39,510 nt of DNA from NCBI GenBank assembly GCA_021794175.1, contig JAJYRI010000014.1, forward strand, positions 1-39,510, in the 5' to 3' direction. Positions 16,024-24,987 of the stretch are shown here, one piece after another (the first letter of the stretch is position 1; every line of letters starts with the position of its first letter). Below the pieces are notes generated by a model. The model did no database searches, was not told the DNA's origin, and saw only the letters and a program-made list of their open reading frames with translations. The DNA comes from a bacterium. GTDB taxonomy: Bacteria > Vulcanimicrobiota > Vulcanimicrobiia > Vulcanimicrobiales > Vulcanimicrobiaceae. A program made the position numbers and the translations under genes.

Positions 16024-16746
16024 ATGAGCGAAGCAAGGATCGATCTCCAACTGCTCCCCGGCTATGCCGTGCATGGCGAGGAGCGGTTCGTGCTTACTTC
16101 CGGCGAACGGGAGTTGCTGCTTGCCCTCGCCCTCCATCGGCGCGGCATCTGTGCCGACCGCCTCACGGCTTTACTCTGGCCCCACGCCGCAGAAGCGGTC
16201 GCCAAGAATCGGCTCTACGTCGCGCTCCACCGCATCCGGCGACGCCTGGGTGCCGACCTGCTCTCGGCGCACGCGCACTGCTATCGACTCGACGACACGC
16301 GCTTCGCCATCGATCTTTGGGCACTCGCCGAACTCTGGAACGCTCCCGAGCAGCATGCCGACGACGAGCTCGCAGAACGACTCGAGGACGCAATGAATGC
16401 CGCTCTGCATTACGATATCCCCGAGTGGCTCGCGCCGACCTATCGGCGACTTGAGGAGTTCCGGCAGTCGGTAGTGACGACGCTCGCCGACCGCGCGCTC
16501 CACGACGGAGAGATCGAACGTTCGATGCACCTCGCGCGACGCGCGCTTGCATTCGATGAATGCGACGAGCGGGCGTGGAGCATCCTCATCCGCTCTCGTT
16601 TGATCGCGCACGATCGGCTCGGAGCGCTCCGCGAATATCGTACCTACTCGCGTGCCGTTATGCGCGAGCTACAGGCCGCACCGGCCTACGAGCTCGCGCA
16701 TCTCTTCGGCGAAAGCCTCGCTTCGCCGACGCTCGTCAATCGGTAG
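16024..16746 (+). CDS. SARP-like regulator (winged helix plus BTAD domain)
   Basis: A 240-residue soluble protein. The N-terminal ~95 residues have the SARP winged-helix pattern: LTSGERELLLALALHRRG, then LTALLWPHAAEAVAKNRLYVALHRIRRRL and a final wing at CYRLDD. The rest (about 97-235) is an all-helical BTAD domain with repeated ARRALAFDECDERAW and REYRTYSRAVMREL helices. No membrane segment is present. It follows the membrane-bound SARP fusion by 35 bases on the same strand and may be co-expressed with it, possibly as a partner. No Shine-Dalgarno is near the ATG. A -10-like TAATCT lies at 16011-16016, seven bases before it, so a leaderless transcript is possible. It ends two bases from the lon stop on the opposite strand. 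Confidence 0.85.
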   Translation: MSEARIDLQLLPGYAVHGEERFVLTSGERELLLALALHRRGICADRLTALLWPHAAEAVAKNRLYVALHRIRRRLGADLLSAHAHCYRLDDTRFAIDLWALAELWNAPEQHADDELAERLEDAMNAALHYDIPEWLAPTYRRLEEFRQSVVTTLADRALHDGEIERSMHLARRALAFDECDERAWSILIRSRLIAHDRLGALREYRTYSRAVMRELQAAPAYELAHLFGESLASPTLVNR

Positions 16747-16748
16747 CG

Positions 16749-19223
16749 TTACGCTCGCGATGCGGGGCGCGGCGTTACTTTCGTACGGCCGCGCGTCGCA
16801 CCGGAACGTTTACCGACGCCCCGTTTGGGCATCGGCACGACGATACCGTTGCGTTTGAGGCTCTCGTTTCCGAGCGGAACCGGGGCGATGATGCGTTTGC
16901 CCAAAGCGTGGTAGAGCACCTCGGAGAGCTCTTCGACCGATACGAACGTCATCTGCGCTCGTACCTCCTCGGGAATATCGTCGAGATCGACTTCGTTCCG
17001 TTTGGGCAGAAGCACTTTCGAAATTCCGGCACGACGCGCGCCGAGCACTTTCTCTTTCAATCCGCCGATCGGCAGCACTTGCCCCGTTAACGTGATCTCC
17101 CCGGTCATCGCAAGATTCGGATCGACCTTGTTCCCGGTGAGCATCGACGCGATTGAAGTGACCAACGCGATACCCGCCGACGGGCCGTCCTTCGGCGTCG
17201 CGCCGGCAGGGACGTGAATGTGGATGTCGTGCTTGGCGAAGAAATCTTCGGCGAGGCCGAGCTCCGACGAGCGCGAGCGTAGGAAGGAAACCGCGGCTTG
17301 CGCGCTCTCTTTCATCACGTCGCCGAGCTGTCCGGTCAACACGACCTTGCCGCTTCCCGGCATTACCTGCGTCTCGATGAAGAGAATGTCGCCGCCGACC
17401 GGCGTCCACGCCATACCCGTCGCAACGCCGACCGAGGCGACGCGTTTCTTTACTTCGTTGAAGAAGCGCGGCTTCTTCAAGTACTCGACCAAGCTCTCCG
17501 GTTTCACCCGCGTCTTATAGCGTGCGTTTTCGGCGACCTTGCGCGCAATTTTGCGGAAGACGGTGCCGATCTCTCGGTCGAGATTGCGAACGCCGGCTTC
17601 GCGCGTATAGTCGTTGATGATCGCACGGAGCGCAGTATCGCTAATCTGCGATTGCGATTCTTTCACGCCGTTGGCGAGGCGTTGTTTCTTGAGCAGATAG
17701 CGTTTGGCGATCTGCAATTTTTCGAACTCGGTATAGCCGGAGAGCTGGATGATCTCCATACGATCGCGCAACGGCGGGGAGATCGTGTCGAGGGAGTTTG
17801 CCGTGCAGACGAAAAGCACTTGGCTCAAGTCGAACGGCAGGTCGAGATAGTGATCGCGATAGCCCTTATTCTGCTCCGGGTCCAGCACTTCGAGCAGCGC
17901 CGACTGCGGATCGCCGCGAAAATCGGAACCCACTTTGTCGATCTCGTCGATCATCATGACCGGATTACGCGTTCCCGCATCGCGAATCGCGCGCACGATC
18001 GTTCCCGGCATCGCGCCGATGTAGGTGCGCCGGTGGCCGCGAATTTCGGCTTCATCGCGCACGCCGCCGACCGAAAGGCGCACGAACTTTCTGCCCATCG
18101 CGCGGGCGATCGATTGCCCTAACGACGTTTTACCGACGCCCGGAGGGCCGACAAAACAGAGGATCGGGCCGCTCAGGCGATTCTTTAACTTGCCGACGGC
18201 GAGATATTCGACGATGCGATCTTTGATTTTCTCAAGATCGTAATGATCTTCGTCGAGAATCTCGCGCGCTTTGCGGATATCGATCGCGTCGGTCGTTTCG
18301 ACGTTCCAAGGCAACTGAACGAGCCAATCGAGATACGTGCGGATGACGCTGTATTCGGGGCTCGCCTGCGGCACTTTCGAGAGGCGATCGAGTTCCCGTT
18401 CGGCGGCCTTTAGGGCTTCTTCAGGCAACTTTGCTTCATCGAGTTTTTTCTTTAACTCGTTGAGTTCGGCGAGCTGCGGATCGATCTCGCCGAGCTCTTC
18501 TTGAATCGCGCGCAACTGCTGGCGCAGATAGAACTCGCGCTGATTCTTGTCCATCTCGCGTTGAATGTCGCCTTGAATCTTGTGCCCGAGCTCGACGACT
18601 TCGAGTTCCTTGGTGAGCAGCATCGTGAGCTTGCGCATCCGCTTGGCGGTGTCGCGCTCCTCGAGCAGGGCTTGGCGCTCCGACGTCTCCAGGCGCATCG
18701 TCGAGGCGACGAAATACGTAAGCACGTTGGAATCGGTGATGTTCTGAACTTCCATCTCCATCTCGCGCGGCGCCTGCGGCAAGTACGAGAGAAGCTTCTG
18801 GAAGAGCCCGGCAAGGTTGCGATGCATCGCAACGCGCGCTTCGTTCTCGACGGTTTTATCGGGCAGTTCCGTATACGCAGCGACCATGTACGGTTCGCTC
18901 TGCGTGAATTGCTCGATACGGAACACCGATTGGCCGGCCACGATGCAACGCAGCGTGCCGTCGGGAACCTTCAGCATTTTTTGAATCACGCCGATGGTGC
19001 CGATACGTTCGACGTCGTCGGGGCCCGGATTTTCGATCTCGCGGTCCTTCAGAACGGTCAACCCGATCGGACGACCTTCGCGGATTGCCTCTTCGACGAG
19101 CCGAATTCCCGGCTTCTTTACAACCGCAAGCGGAATGACGGTATTGGGGAACAGCACGGCTTCCTGCAACGGCAGAATGCCGAGCAGCCCGGCGGGGACG
19201 ATGGGTTTCGCTTTCGCGGCCAT
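16749..19223 (-). CDS. lon: ATP-dependent Lon protease
   Basis: An 824-residue LonA-type protease that unfolds and degrades damaged and regulatory cytoplasmic proteins. The N-terminal substrate domain starts [21 protein letters not shown] coiled-coil region with [14 protein letters not shown] lies near 233-246. The AAA+ module has Walker [10 protein letters not shown] (359-367) and Walker B VMMIDEID. The proteolytic Ser682 sits in [10 protein letters not shown] and Lys725 in GGLKEK, the catalytic dyad. A basic tail of about 35 residues ([12 protein letters not shown]) extends the C-terminus. ATG 19223 is used because it lies one base after the hsp20 stop. The operon is preceded by a CIRCE element, so HrcA control is likely. 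Confidence 0.97.
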   Translation of the reverse strand: MAAKAKPIVPAGLLGILPLQEAVLFPNTVIPLAVVKKPGIRLVEEAIREGRPIGLTVLKDREIENPGPDDVERIGTIGVIQKMLKVPDGTLRCIVAGQSVFRIEQFTQSEPYMVAAYTELPDKTVENEARVAMHRNLAGLFQKLLSYLPQAPREMEMEVQNITDSNVLTYFVASTMRLETSERQALLEERDTAKRMRKLTMLLTKELEVVELGHKIQGDIQREMDKNQREFYLRQQLRAIQEELGEIDPQLAELNELKKKLDEAKLPEEALKAAERELDRLSKVPQASPEYSVIRTYLDWLVQLPWNVETTDAIDIRKAREILDEDHYDLEKIKDRIVEYLAVGKLKNRLSGPILCFVGPPGVGKTSLGQSIARAMGRKFVRLSVGGVRDEAEIRGHRRTYIGAMPGTIVRAIRDAGTRNPVMMIDEIDKVGSDFRGDPQSALLEVLDPEQNKGYRDHYLDLPFDLSQVLFVCTANSLDTISPPLRDRMEIIQLSGYTEFEKLQIAKRYLLKKQRLANGVKESQSQISDTALRAIINDYTREAGVRNLDREIGTVFRKIARKVAENARYKTRVKPESLVEYLKKPRFFNEVKKRVASVGVATGMAWTPVGGDILFIETQVMPGSGKVVLTGQLGDVMKESAQAAVSFLRSRSSELGLAEDFFAKHDIHIHVPAGATPKDGPSAGIALVTSIASMLTGNKVDPNLAMTGEITLTGQVLPIGGLKEKVLGARRAGISKVLLPKRNEVDLDDIPEEVRAQMTFVSVEELSEVLYHALGKRIIAPVPLGNESLKRNGIVVPMPKRGVGKRSGATRGRTKVTPRPASRA

Positions 19224-19224
19224 G

Positions 19225-19614
19225 TTAGATGACGATCCTTTGCACGATGATCCGCACGTCATTTCGCGCGGTCGGAATATATGCAGTCGCTGCGATGGGC
19301 AGCACGATGGAGAGCAAGCCGTCGAGGTAGGTCGCCGAGGTCCGCTCGATATCGACCGGAACGGGCAGGTGGAGTTCGCGGCCGAAATCACCGAAGGCGA
19401 TCTCTTTGAGCACGAACGAACCGCGACGCTGCGGCAGCGTATCGAAGCGGCGCCCGGCGATCAGGAGGCGATCCGCCTCGACCGTCAAGCGTAGCGATTC
19501 CGGGGCGACTCCGGCGACCTCGAGCGTGACGACGAGCGCGCCCCGCTCTTCGTCGAGGAAGGCGTCGGCGTTGGGTTCAAATCGCCCGCACCGCCCGCGA
19601 ATTACAAACTCCAT
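19225..19614 (-). CDS. Small heat-shock protein, Hsp20 family
   Basis: A 129-residue ATP-independent holdase. The alpha-crystallin domain (about residues 22-110) shows LVVTLEVAGVAPESLRLTVEADRLLIAG, FVLKEIAFGDFGRELHLPVPVD and the closing YLDGLLSIVLPI, matching the A-x-x-x-G-x-L pattern. ATG 19614 is preferred over 19635 because AGGGGTG precedes it. It is the first gene of a two-gene operon with lon, one base between stop and start. The pairing of a holdase with a protease suits disposal of aggregated protein. CIRCE lies 20 bases upstream of the start. Confidence 0.92.
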   Translation of the reverse strand: MEFVIRGRCGRFEPNADAFLDEERGALVVTLEVAGVAPESLRLTVEADRLLIAGRRFDTLPQRRGSFVLKEIAFGDFGRELHLPVPVDIERTSATYLDGLLSIVLPIAATAYIPTARNDVRIIVQRIVI

Positions 19615-19634
19615 TGCACCCCTAACCCATACCA

Positions 19635-19661
19635 TTAGCAGTCGGATGCATCAAGTGCTAA
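19635..19661 (-). promoter_or_regulatory. CIRCE (HrcA operator) before hsp20-lon
   Basis: On the plus strand the arms read TTAGCAGTC (19635-19643) and AAGTGCTAA (19653-19661), separated by exactly nine bases. The consensus is TTAGCACTC-N9-GAGTGCTAA, so each arm has one mismatch. The element ends 20 bases before the hsp20 ATG and begins four bases after the stop of the preceding gene. No convincing -35/-10 pair was found next to it. The HrcA repressor should bind here and release on heat stress. Confidence 0.85.
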
Positions 19662-19665
19662 CCCG

Positions 19666-20211
19666 TCAGAGGCGTGGATCGGGGAGCTGGCGCCCCGAGG
19701 GCCAGGCGACGCACGGATCGATCCGCACCCGGAGCGCCGGCAGAGCGCTCGCTTGAATCTGGACCGGGAAGAACTGCCGGTAGTGCGTGGCCACCCCGTA
19801 GCGCATCTGCGGCGGGAAGGCGGTCTCGGTATCGGCTGGGAGCCGCGAGGCGGCGAGCACGAGGTTGATCGCCCGTGAATCGGCGGCAGACATGTAATCG
19901 GGGGTCCGCTGCCCGAGCCAGGTCGTGCCGTCCTGGAGCGTATAGAGATAACCGATGACCTCGCCGGGCATCATCGAATCGGTCGAGACGACCTTGTCGA
20001 TCCGCACGATCTGATTCCCGACCGACACCGGGGCCTGCAGATCGAGCGGTACGGCGCGCGGGGAGTCCAGGCAAGGGCCGTTGTCGAGCGTATCGCTGGG
20101 CAATGGTGCCAGCGGCGGCGCCGCCATGACCGGCGGCTGCGTCGGAATTGCGGTCGGCGTCTGCTGCGGGGCAAACGCGAGGAGAAGAGCGAGCGCTTGA
20201 ATCGGTTGCAT
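19666..20211 (-). CDS. Secreted protein of unknown function
   Basis: A 181-residue protein with a signal peptide (MQPIQALALLLAFA, probable cleavage near APQQ), then a Pro/Thr/Ala-rich linker up to about residue 42. A roughly 130-residue globular region follows, starting DNGPCLDSPRAVPLDLQAPV and ending with RVRIDPCVAW. Two Cys, near its start and end, could form a disulphide. No family was recognised. ATG 20211 is used; further upstream the frame lacks a signal peptide and overlaps the divergent hydrolase. It lies just upstream of hsp20 on the same strand. Confidence 0.7.
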   Translation of the reverse strand: MQPIQALALLLAFAPQQTPTAIPTQPPVMAAPPLAPLPSDTLDNGPCLDSPRAVPLDLQAPVSVGNQIVRIDKVVSTDSMMPGEVIGYLYTLQDGTTWLGQRTPDYMSAADSRAINLVLAASRLPADTETAFPPQMRYGVATHYRQFFPVQIQASALPALRVRIDPCVAWPSGRQLPDPRL

Positions 20212-20270
20212 GTTCGCCTCATTCGCCGCGTGCAGGCGAAACCTAGGCGGGGCGCGCAGGTTGTTCGGCG

Positions 20271-21062
20271 ATGAACGACGCCTCGACCATCGCAACGTAC
20301 GGGGAGCGCGGACGCCCTCCGATTCTCTTCCTCCACGGGCTGCGTTTGGGGAAGACGATCTGGGCCCGGCATGCAGCCGCCCTTGCCGACCGCTATTACG
20401 CGGTCGCAATCGATCTGCCCGGGCACGGCGGGCGCGTGAACGAGCCGTTCGATATCGCACACGTTACCGCAGCGATCGACGCCGCGCTCGAAGCATGCGC
20501 GGCGCCGCCGCTGGTCGTCGGTTACTCGCTCGGCGGTTTCGTCGCCGTGCGCTATTTTTCGCAACATCTCGACGCAAGTCGCGCGTTACTTCTCGCCGGC
20601 GCCACCTACGATTTTGACGGATGGAAGCGCTTACCGTTTCGCGTGATGGCGCAAGCGATGGGCGCGCTTCCCGATCCGCTCTACCGTTCGATTGCATCGC
20701 TTTCATTGCGCGCCGTCGTGGGCGATGAATGGGCGCGCGAGATCGAAGGGATTCCGTTCGATCCACGCGTCCTCGATTCAACGAGCGAAATGGCGGTGCA
20801 CGGCATGCGTCAAAGCGACCTCATCGCGCTGTACGACCATCCACTGCTCGTCGTCAACGGCGAATACGATCTCATCTTTCGCTCCGACGAATCGCGATAT
20901 CTGCGCAACGCGCCGCACGCGCGGCGCGAGATCGTCGCCGGGGCCGATCATTCCGCACCGTTACGTGAGAGCGCGCGTTTTACCGCGATCGTGCGAGCCT
21001 TCGCCGACGAGGTTTTTCCGAGCGTGCAACCGCGGAGCTCCGCCGGGGGTCCAGCGAAGTGA
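20271..21062 (+). CDS. Alpha/beta-hydrolase
   Basis: A 263-residue alpha/beta-hydrolase fold enzyme. ILFLHGLRLGK forms the oxyanion-hole HG motif, GYSLGG holds the nucleophile S86, NGEYD provides the acid D200 and AGADHS the histidine H227. A helical cap lies at about residues 115-185. Similar enzymes act as esterases, lactonases or C-C hydrolases, and the substrate cannot be told here. There is no signal peptide, so it is cytoplasmic. Its TGA overlaps the start of the alcohol dehydrogenase gene (GTGATG), suggesting a shared metabolic step with that enzyme. Confidence 0.9.
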   Translation: MNDASTIATYGERGRPPILFLHGLRLGKTIWARHAAALADRYYAVAIDLPGHGGRVNEPFDIAHVTAAIDAALEACAAPPLVVGYSLGGFVAVRYFSQHLDASRALLLAGATYDFDGWKRLPFRVMAQAMGALPDPLYRSIASLSLRAVVGDEWAREIEGIPFDPRVLDSTSEMAVHGMRQSDLIALYDHPLLVVNGEYDLIFRSDESRYLRNAPHARREIVAGADHSAPLRESARFTAIVRAFADEVFPSVQPRSSAGGPAK

Positions 21063-22105
21063 TGAAAGCAACCGTCTATCACGGCACGCGCGACGTGCGC
21101 CTGGAGAGCGTTCCCGACCCGTCGCTCCGCGAAGCGACCGATGCTATTGTCCGCGTCACGCGCGCGGCGATCTGCGGCAGCGACTTATGGTTTTACCGCG
21201 GAGTCGTCGAACGCGAGCCCGGCGAGCGTACCGGCCACGAATTTATCGGCATCGTCGAAGAGGTCGGCGCCGCGGTGCGCAACGTGAAGCCCGGCGATGC
21301 CGTGATCGCTCCCTTTGCAATCGGCGACGGCACCTGCGCCTATTGCCGACAAGGCTTACAGACCTCGTGCGAACACGGCAGTTTTTGGGGCGACGATGCA
21401 AACGGCGCGCAAGCGGAGTTCGTCCGCGTTCCGTACGCAGACGGTACGCTTGCCGTCATGCATGAAGCGATGCGCGACAACGACGAGATGCTCGCCGATG
21501 CGGCAACCTTGTGCGACGTGATGGCGACCGGCCATCACGGCGCCACGACCGCCGGTGCCGGCAACGGCGGAACCGTCATCGTCGTCGGGGACGGCGCAGT
21601 CGGTCTCTGCGCGGTGCTCTCCGCCGCGCGCGTCCATCGCGCCGCGCGCGTCATCGCCGTCGGACATAACGCCGAACGCCTGAAGATCGCCGCCGATTTC
21701 GGCGCCGACGATTGCCTCGACTCGCACGATCCGCAGACGCTCGAGCGTCTGCTTGAAATGACCCAAGGCGGCGCCCCGTCGATCGTCGAGGCGGTCGGGA
21801 ACGAAGAGAGTTTCAACCTCGCGATCGCGGCCGCGCGCCCCGGCGGCACGGTGACGTTCGTCGGCGTTCCGCATAACGTGAAGCTCCCCGATCTCCGCTC
21901 CGTTTTCCTCAAGAACCTCAGCCTACGCGGCGGGCTTGCACCGGCGCGTGCCTATATCGAGACGCTGATGGCGGCCTGCGTCGCCGGGCAAATACACCCG
22001 GGGCGCGTCTTCGATCGTCGGATCGCGCTCGATCGCGTCGCCGAGGGGTACGCTGAGATGGACCAGCGTCGCGCCATCAAGGTCTTACTGAACCCGGGGG
22101 CGTAG
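21062..22105 (+). CDS. Zinc-dependent alcohol dehydrogenase (MDR family)
   Basis: A 347-residue medium-chain dehydrogenase/reductase. Catalytic zinc motifs are CGSDLWFYRG and GHEFIG. The Rossmann domain carries VIVVGDGAVGLCAV. The structural zinc lobe reads DGTCAYCRQGLQTSC, with only three of the usual four Cys; an Asp occupies the position of the first. It should oxidise an alcohol or reduce an aldehyde with NAD(P). ATG 21062 is used, with GTG 21059 as an alternative. The gene overlaps the hydrolase upstream and precedes ispH by 16 bases. The physiological substrate is unknown. Confidence 0.92.
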   Translation: MKATVYHGTRDVRLESVPDPSLREATDAIVRVTRAAICGSDLWFYRGVVEREPGERTGHEFIGIVEEVGAAVRNVKPGDAVIAPFAIGDGTCAYCRQGLQTSCEHGSFWGDDANGAQAEFVRVPYADGTLAVMHEAMRDNDEMLADAATLCDVMATGHHGATTAGAGNGGTVIVVGDGAVGLCAVLSAARVHRAARVIAVGHNAERLKIAADFGADDCLDSHDPQTLERLLEMTQGGAPSIVEAVGNEESFNLAIAAARPGGTVTFVGVPHNVKLPDLRSVFLKNLSLRGGLAPARAYIETLMAACVAGQIHPGRVFDRRIALDRVAEGYAEMDQRRAIKVLLNPGA

Positions 22106-22121
22106 GCTGTACCATCCGCCT

Positions 22122-23072
22122 ATGACCGAGATTTTGCTAGCCAATCCGCGCGGCTTCTGCGCCGGCGTCGACCGCGCGATCGATATCGTCGAACAGCTCA
22201 TCGAAGCGCACGGCGCTCCGCTCTACGTTCGCCGTGAGATCGTGCACAACCGCGAGGTCGTCGAGGGTCTACGCGCACGCGGCGTCGTCTTCGTCGAAGG
22301 GCTTGAAGAGATCCCGAACGGTGCGTTGGCGGTCTTCAGCGCGCACGGCGTCTCGCCGGCGGTGCAAAAAGAAGCGCGCGAACGTCGGCTACGCATCGTC
22401 GATGCGACCTGTCCGCTGGTCTCAAAGGTGCATCTCGAAGCACTACGCTTCGCGAAAGACGGCTACTTCGTTTTACTCGTCGGCCATCGGAATCACGATG
22501 AAGTCGACGGCACGCTGGGACACGTTCCCGGCGGCATCGCCTTGGTTGAAGATGTCGAGCAGGCGCTCGCGGTCTCGGTTCCCGATCCCCAGCGCGTTGC
22601 CGTCGTCACGCAGACGACGCTCTCCCTCGACGACACGGTGGCGATCCTCGCCGCATTGCGCGAGCGTTTTCCGGCGCTGCGCGAACCCGCACGCAGCGAT
22701 ATTTGCTACGCAACGCAGAATCGCCAAGTCGCGGTAAAGGCGTTGGCCGCCGCGGTGAGCGTGGTCGTCGTCGTCGGTTCGGAGAACAGTTCGAATTCGC
22801 AACGCCTTCGCGAATGCGCCGAACAGATCGGCGCGGCGGCCTATCTCGTTGATTGCACCGAACAACTTCGCGCGGAGTGGTTTGTCGGGCACGCGCGAAT
22901 CGGCGTCACCGCCGGGGCCTCATCGCCCGAGACGCTCGTGGCGCGTATCGTCGATCGAATCCGCGAACTCGTCGGCGACGCCGTCGTCGTCGATTTCGGC
23001 GAACGTGAACCGGCGATTATCTTCGCTCCTCCGAAAGAACTCGCGCTGCTGCAAACTTCCGCCGGCGCGTGA
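22122..23072 (+). CDS. ispH: 4-hydroxy-3-methylbut-2-enyl diphosphate reductase
   Basis: A 316-residue iron-sulphur enzyme of the last step of the MEP isoprenoid pathway, producing IPP and DMAPP. The three cluster Cys are in place: GFC13AGV, DATC97PLVSKVH and DIC195YATQNRQ. The pocket residues H42, H75, the GHRNHDEVDGT loop and SSNS are also present. So the organism makes isoprenoids by the MEP route, at least in part. No Shine-Dalgarno precedes the ATG. A -10-like TACCAT lies at 22110-22115, six bases before it, which may indicate a leaderless start. The GTG of the permease overlaps its stop. Confidence 0.96.
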   Translation: MTEILLANPRGFCAGVDRAIDIVEQLIEAHGAPLYVRREIVHNREVVEGLRARGVVFVEGLEEIPNGALAVFSAHGVSPAVQKEARERRLRIVDATCPLVSKVHLEALRFAKDGYFVLLVGHRNHDEVDGTLGHVPGGIALVEDVEQALAVSVPDPQRVAVVTQTTLSLDDTVAILAALRERFPALREPARSDICYATQNRQVAVKALAAAVSVVVVVGSENSSNSQRLRECAEQIGAAAYLVDCTEQLRAEWFVGHARIGVTAGASSPETLVARIVDRIRELVGDAVVVDFGEREPAIIFAPPKELALLQTSAGA

Positions 23073-24397
23073 AGCTACGCCGTCGGCTCGGGACGCTCGA
23101 TGTAGCGCTCGTTACCATCGGCGGTGTCATCGGTTCGGGAATATTTCGCACGCCGTCGGTCGTCGCGCGCGACCTCGGAACCCCGGCTGCAATGCTCGGA
23201 GCGTGGGTGCTCGGCGGTATTATATCGCTGTTGGGCGCCCTCGTTCTCGGCGAACTCGCCGCCCGGCGCCCGCTCGACGGCGGCCTCTATGCGTACCTGC
23301 GCGACGCTTTTCATCCGGCGCTGGCATTTGTTTTCGGCTGGATGCTGCTCTTCATTGCGATGAGCGGCGGGGCCGCCTCGGCGGCGATCGCCTTTGCCGG
23401 TTACGCCGCACCGGTGCTGGGAATCGCGTCGACGCCGGCGACGCTCGCCGCGCTCGCAATCGCTGCGGTGCTGCTTTTCACCGCAATCAACGCGTTCGGC
23501 GTGCGCTCGGGTGCCAACACGCAGAACGGCTTTCTGCTCGCGAAGATTCTCGCCTTCGCATGCTTTATCGTTATCGCACTCGTGGCGCCGCGTGCGCCCG
23601 CCGCCGCGGTTGCTGCGGCGCCGCAACCCTCGCTCGGACTGCTCGGTGCCGCAATGCTTCCGGTGCTCTTTTCGTATCTCGGGTGGGGACCGGGCACCTA
23701 TGTCTCGGCGGAGATTCGCGATCCGGTTCGTTCGCTTCCGCGAGGGCTCGCACTTGGCGTACTCGGCGTCACCGCGATCTACGTTGCGATTAACGCCGTG
23801 CTCGTACACGCACTCGGAATTTCCGGACTCGCAGCGACGACGACGCCGATCGCCGATGTCGCGCGCGTGGCGTTCGGACCGGTCGCCGAGCGAATCGTCG
23901 GTGCCGTTGTGGCGCTTTCGTTACTCGGATTCGTCAGCAACCAACTTCTCACCGCACCGCGCGTCTATTATCAAATGGGGGTCGACGGATTTTTCTTCCG
24001 CGCTTTCGCAAAGCTCGATCCGCGCACGGGCGCACCGATCGTAGCAATCCTCATTCAGGCGGTTATCGTCGTGGGGTTAACGCTCTCGCGCAGTTACGAC
24101 CAATTGCTCAACTATATTACCAGCGCCGATTTTCTGTTTCTCATGCTCGCCGGCATCGCACTTTTTATTATTCGCGCGCGCGACGCTCGCGGCGGCGCGC
24201 CGCAGCCCTATATGCAGGTTCCTTTGCACCCGTATTCGACCGCTCTTTTTACGGCGATCGCGTTTTCGATCGTCGCGGGGGCGCTCTATAAAGCACCGGT
24301 CGACACGCTCATCGGCTGGGGAATCATCGCCAGCGGGCTCCCGGTCTATGCGATTTTTGCCGCGCGAAAGCGCGCTCGCGGCGAGAGCGCCGGCTAA
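23069..24397 (+). CDS. APC-superfamily amino acid permease
   Basis: A 442-residue transporter with about 12 membrane helices. The N-terminal TIGGVIGSGIFRTPS is the APC signature loop in TM1, and GELAARRPLDGGLYAYLRDAF follows in TM2-3. It probably moves amino acids or similar compounds by proton symport or exchange, as in the LAT/Yfn-type group. The GTG start overlaps the ispH TGA by four bases. The stop overlaps the stop of the minus-strand gene at 24394 by four bases. Substrate unknown. Confidence 0.9.
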   Translation: MKLRRRLGTLDVALVTIGGVIGSGIFRTPSVVARDLGTPAAMLGAWVLGGIISLLGALVLGELAARRPLDGGLYAYLRDAFHPALAFVFGWMLLFIAMSGGAASAAIAFAGYAAPVLGIASTPATLAALAIAAVLLFTAINAFGVRSGANTQNGFLLAKILAFACFIVIALVAPRAPAAAVAAAPQPSLGLLGAAMLPVLFSYLGWGPGTYVSAEIRDPVRSLPRGLALGVLGVTAIYVAINAVLVHALGISGLAATTTPIADVARVAFGPVAERIVGAVVALSLLGFVSNQLLTAPRVYYQMGVDGFFFRAFAKLDPRTGAPIVAILIQAVIVVGLTLSRSYDQLLNYITSADFLFLMLAGIALFIIRARDARGGAPQPYMQVPLHPYSTALFTAIAFSIVAGALYKAPVDTLIGWGIIASGLPVYAIFAARKRARGESAG

Positions 24398-24873
24398 CCC
24401 GGCTTCGGCACGTTCGCGCTGCCGACGCGCGTCAGCTTCCCGTTGCGAACCTGATAGAGCTCGACGAGATACGCACTCGGGCAGCAGTTGGGATCGTTCG
24501 CACCGTAGATCGGTTCGGTAACGACGATCGTGGCAAAGGTGACGGCGACCCCGATATGGCCGCCGCCCCAATCGATTTTTCCGGCGTAGCGCAGTCTGCC
24601 CGCTCCGTCCGCCGCGTAGAGCAAGACCGTAAAGTCGCCTCCGCTTCCACCGCTCATCAGCGGGAGCGCAACGATTCTTTGCGACTCCGGCCCCATCGTC
24701 CCCGAAACGGCGTAACGCGCATCGGCAAAGCCCGCCGAACTCCCTTCTGCGGCACCACGGACGCGCACGAACGGGATATCCTTCGCAGCGCCGTAGCCCC
24801 CGGGATTGGGCAGCAGACGGATCTGCGCCGTCGCGTGCAAGAGATGGTTGACGGCGGCTTGAGCGATCGGCAT
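24394..24873 (-). CDS. Hypothetical protein, unknown function
   Basis: A 159-residue protein. ATG 24873 is chosen because AAGGAG stands eight bases before it; a longer frame to 24927 has no such site. The sequence is mostly beta-type with alternating hydrophobic residues (IVALPLM, FTVLLYAADG, VAVTFATIVV). It includes a CC pair in PNCCPSAYLVELYQV. There is no clear signal peptide or membrane helix. No family was recognised. It converges on the permease and is divergent from the DUF4282 gene. Confidence 0.7.
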   Translation of the reverse strand: MPIAQAAVNHLLHATAQIRLLPNPGGYGAAKDIPFVRVRGAAEGSSAGFADARYAVSGTMGPESQRIVALPLMSGGSGGDFTVLLYAADGAGRLRYAGKIDWGGGHIGVAVTFATIVVTEPIYGANDPNCCPSAYLVELYQVRNGKLTRVGSANVPKPG

Positions 24874-24987
24874 GACGTGCTCCTTATCGTGATTATTCAA
24901 CGTTCGTGGAAATGCTCGGCAGGGCAACCAAGGCTGCGGACGAAGCGCTTTCTCCTGCTACTCTGTATACCGTCTAGGAGGGCTTTC

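Noticed and set aside
17298-18122. 274-codon frame on the plus strand inside lon
   Set aside because: It lies wholly antisense to the conserved catalytic part of Lon and has the composition of a coding shadow.
19623-19652. Promoter for hsp20 inside the CIRCE region (minus strand TTGATG-17-TATGGG)
   Set aside because: It would start the transcript only a few bases before the ATG and remove the Shine-Dalgarno AGGGGTG, so it is unlikely to be the real promoter.
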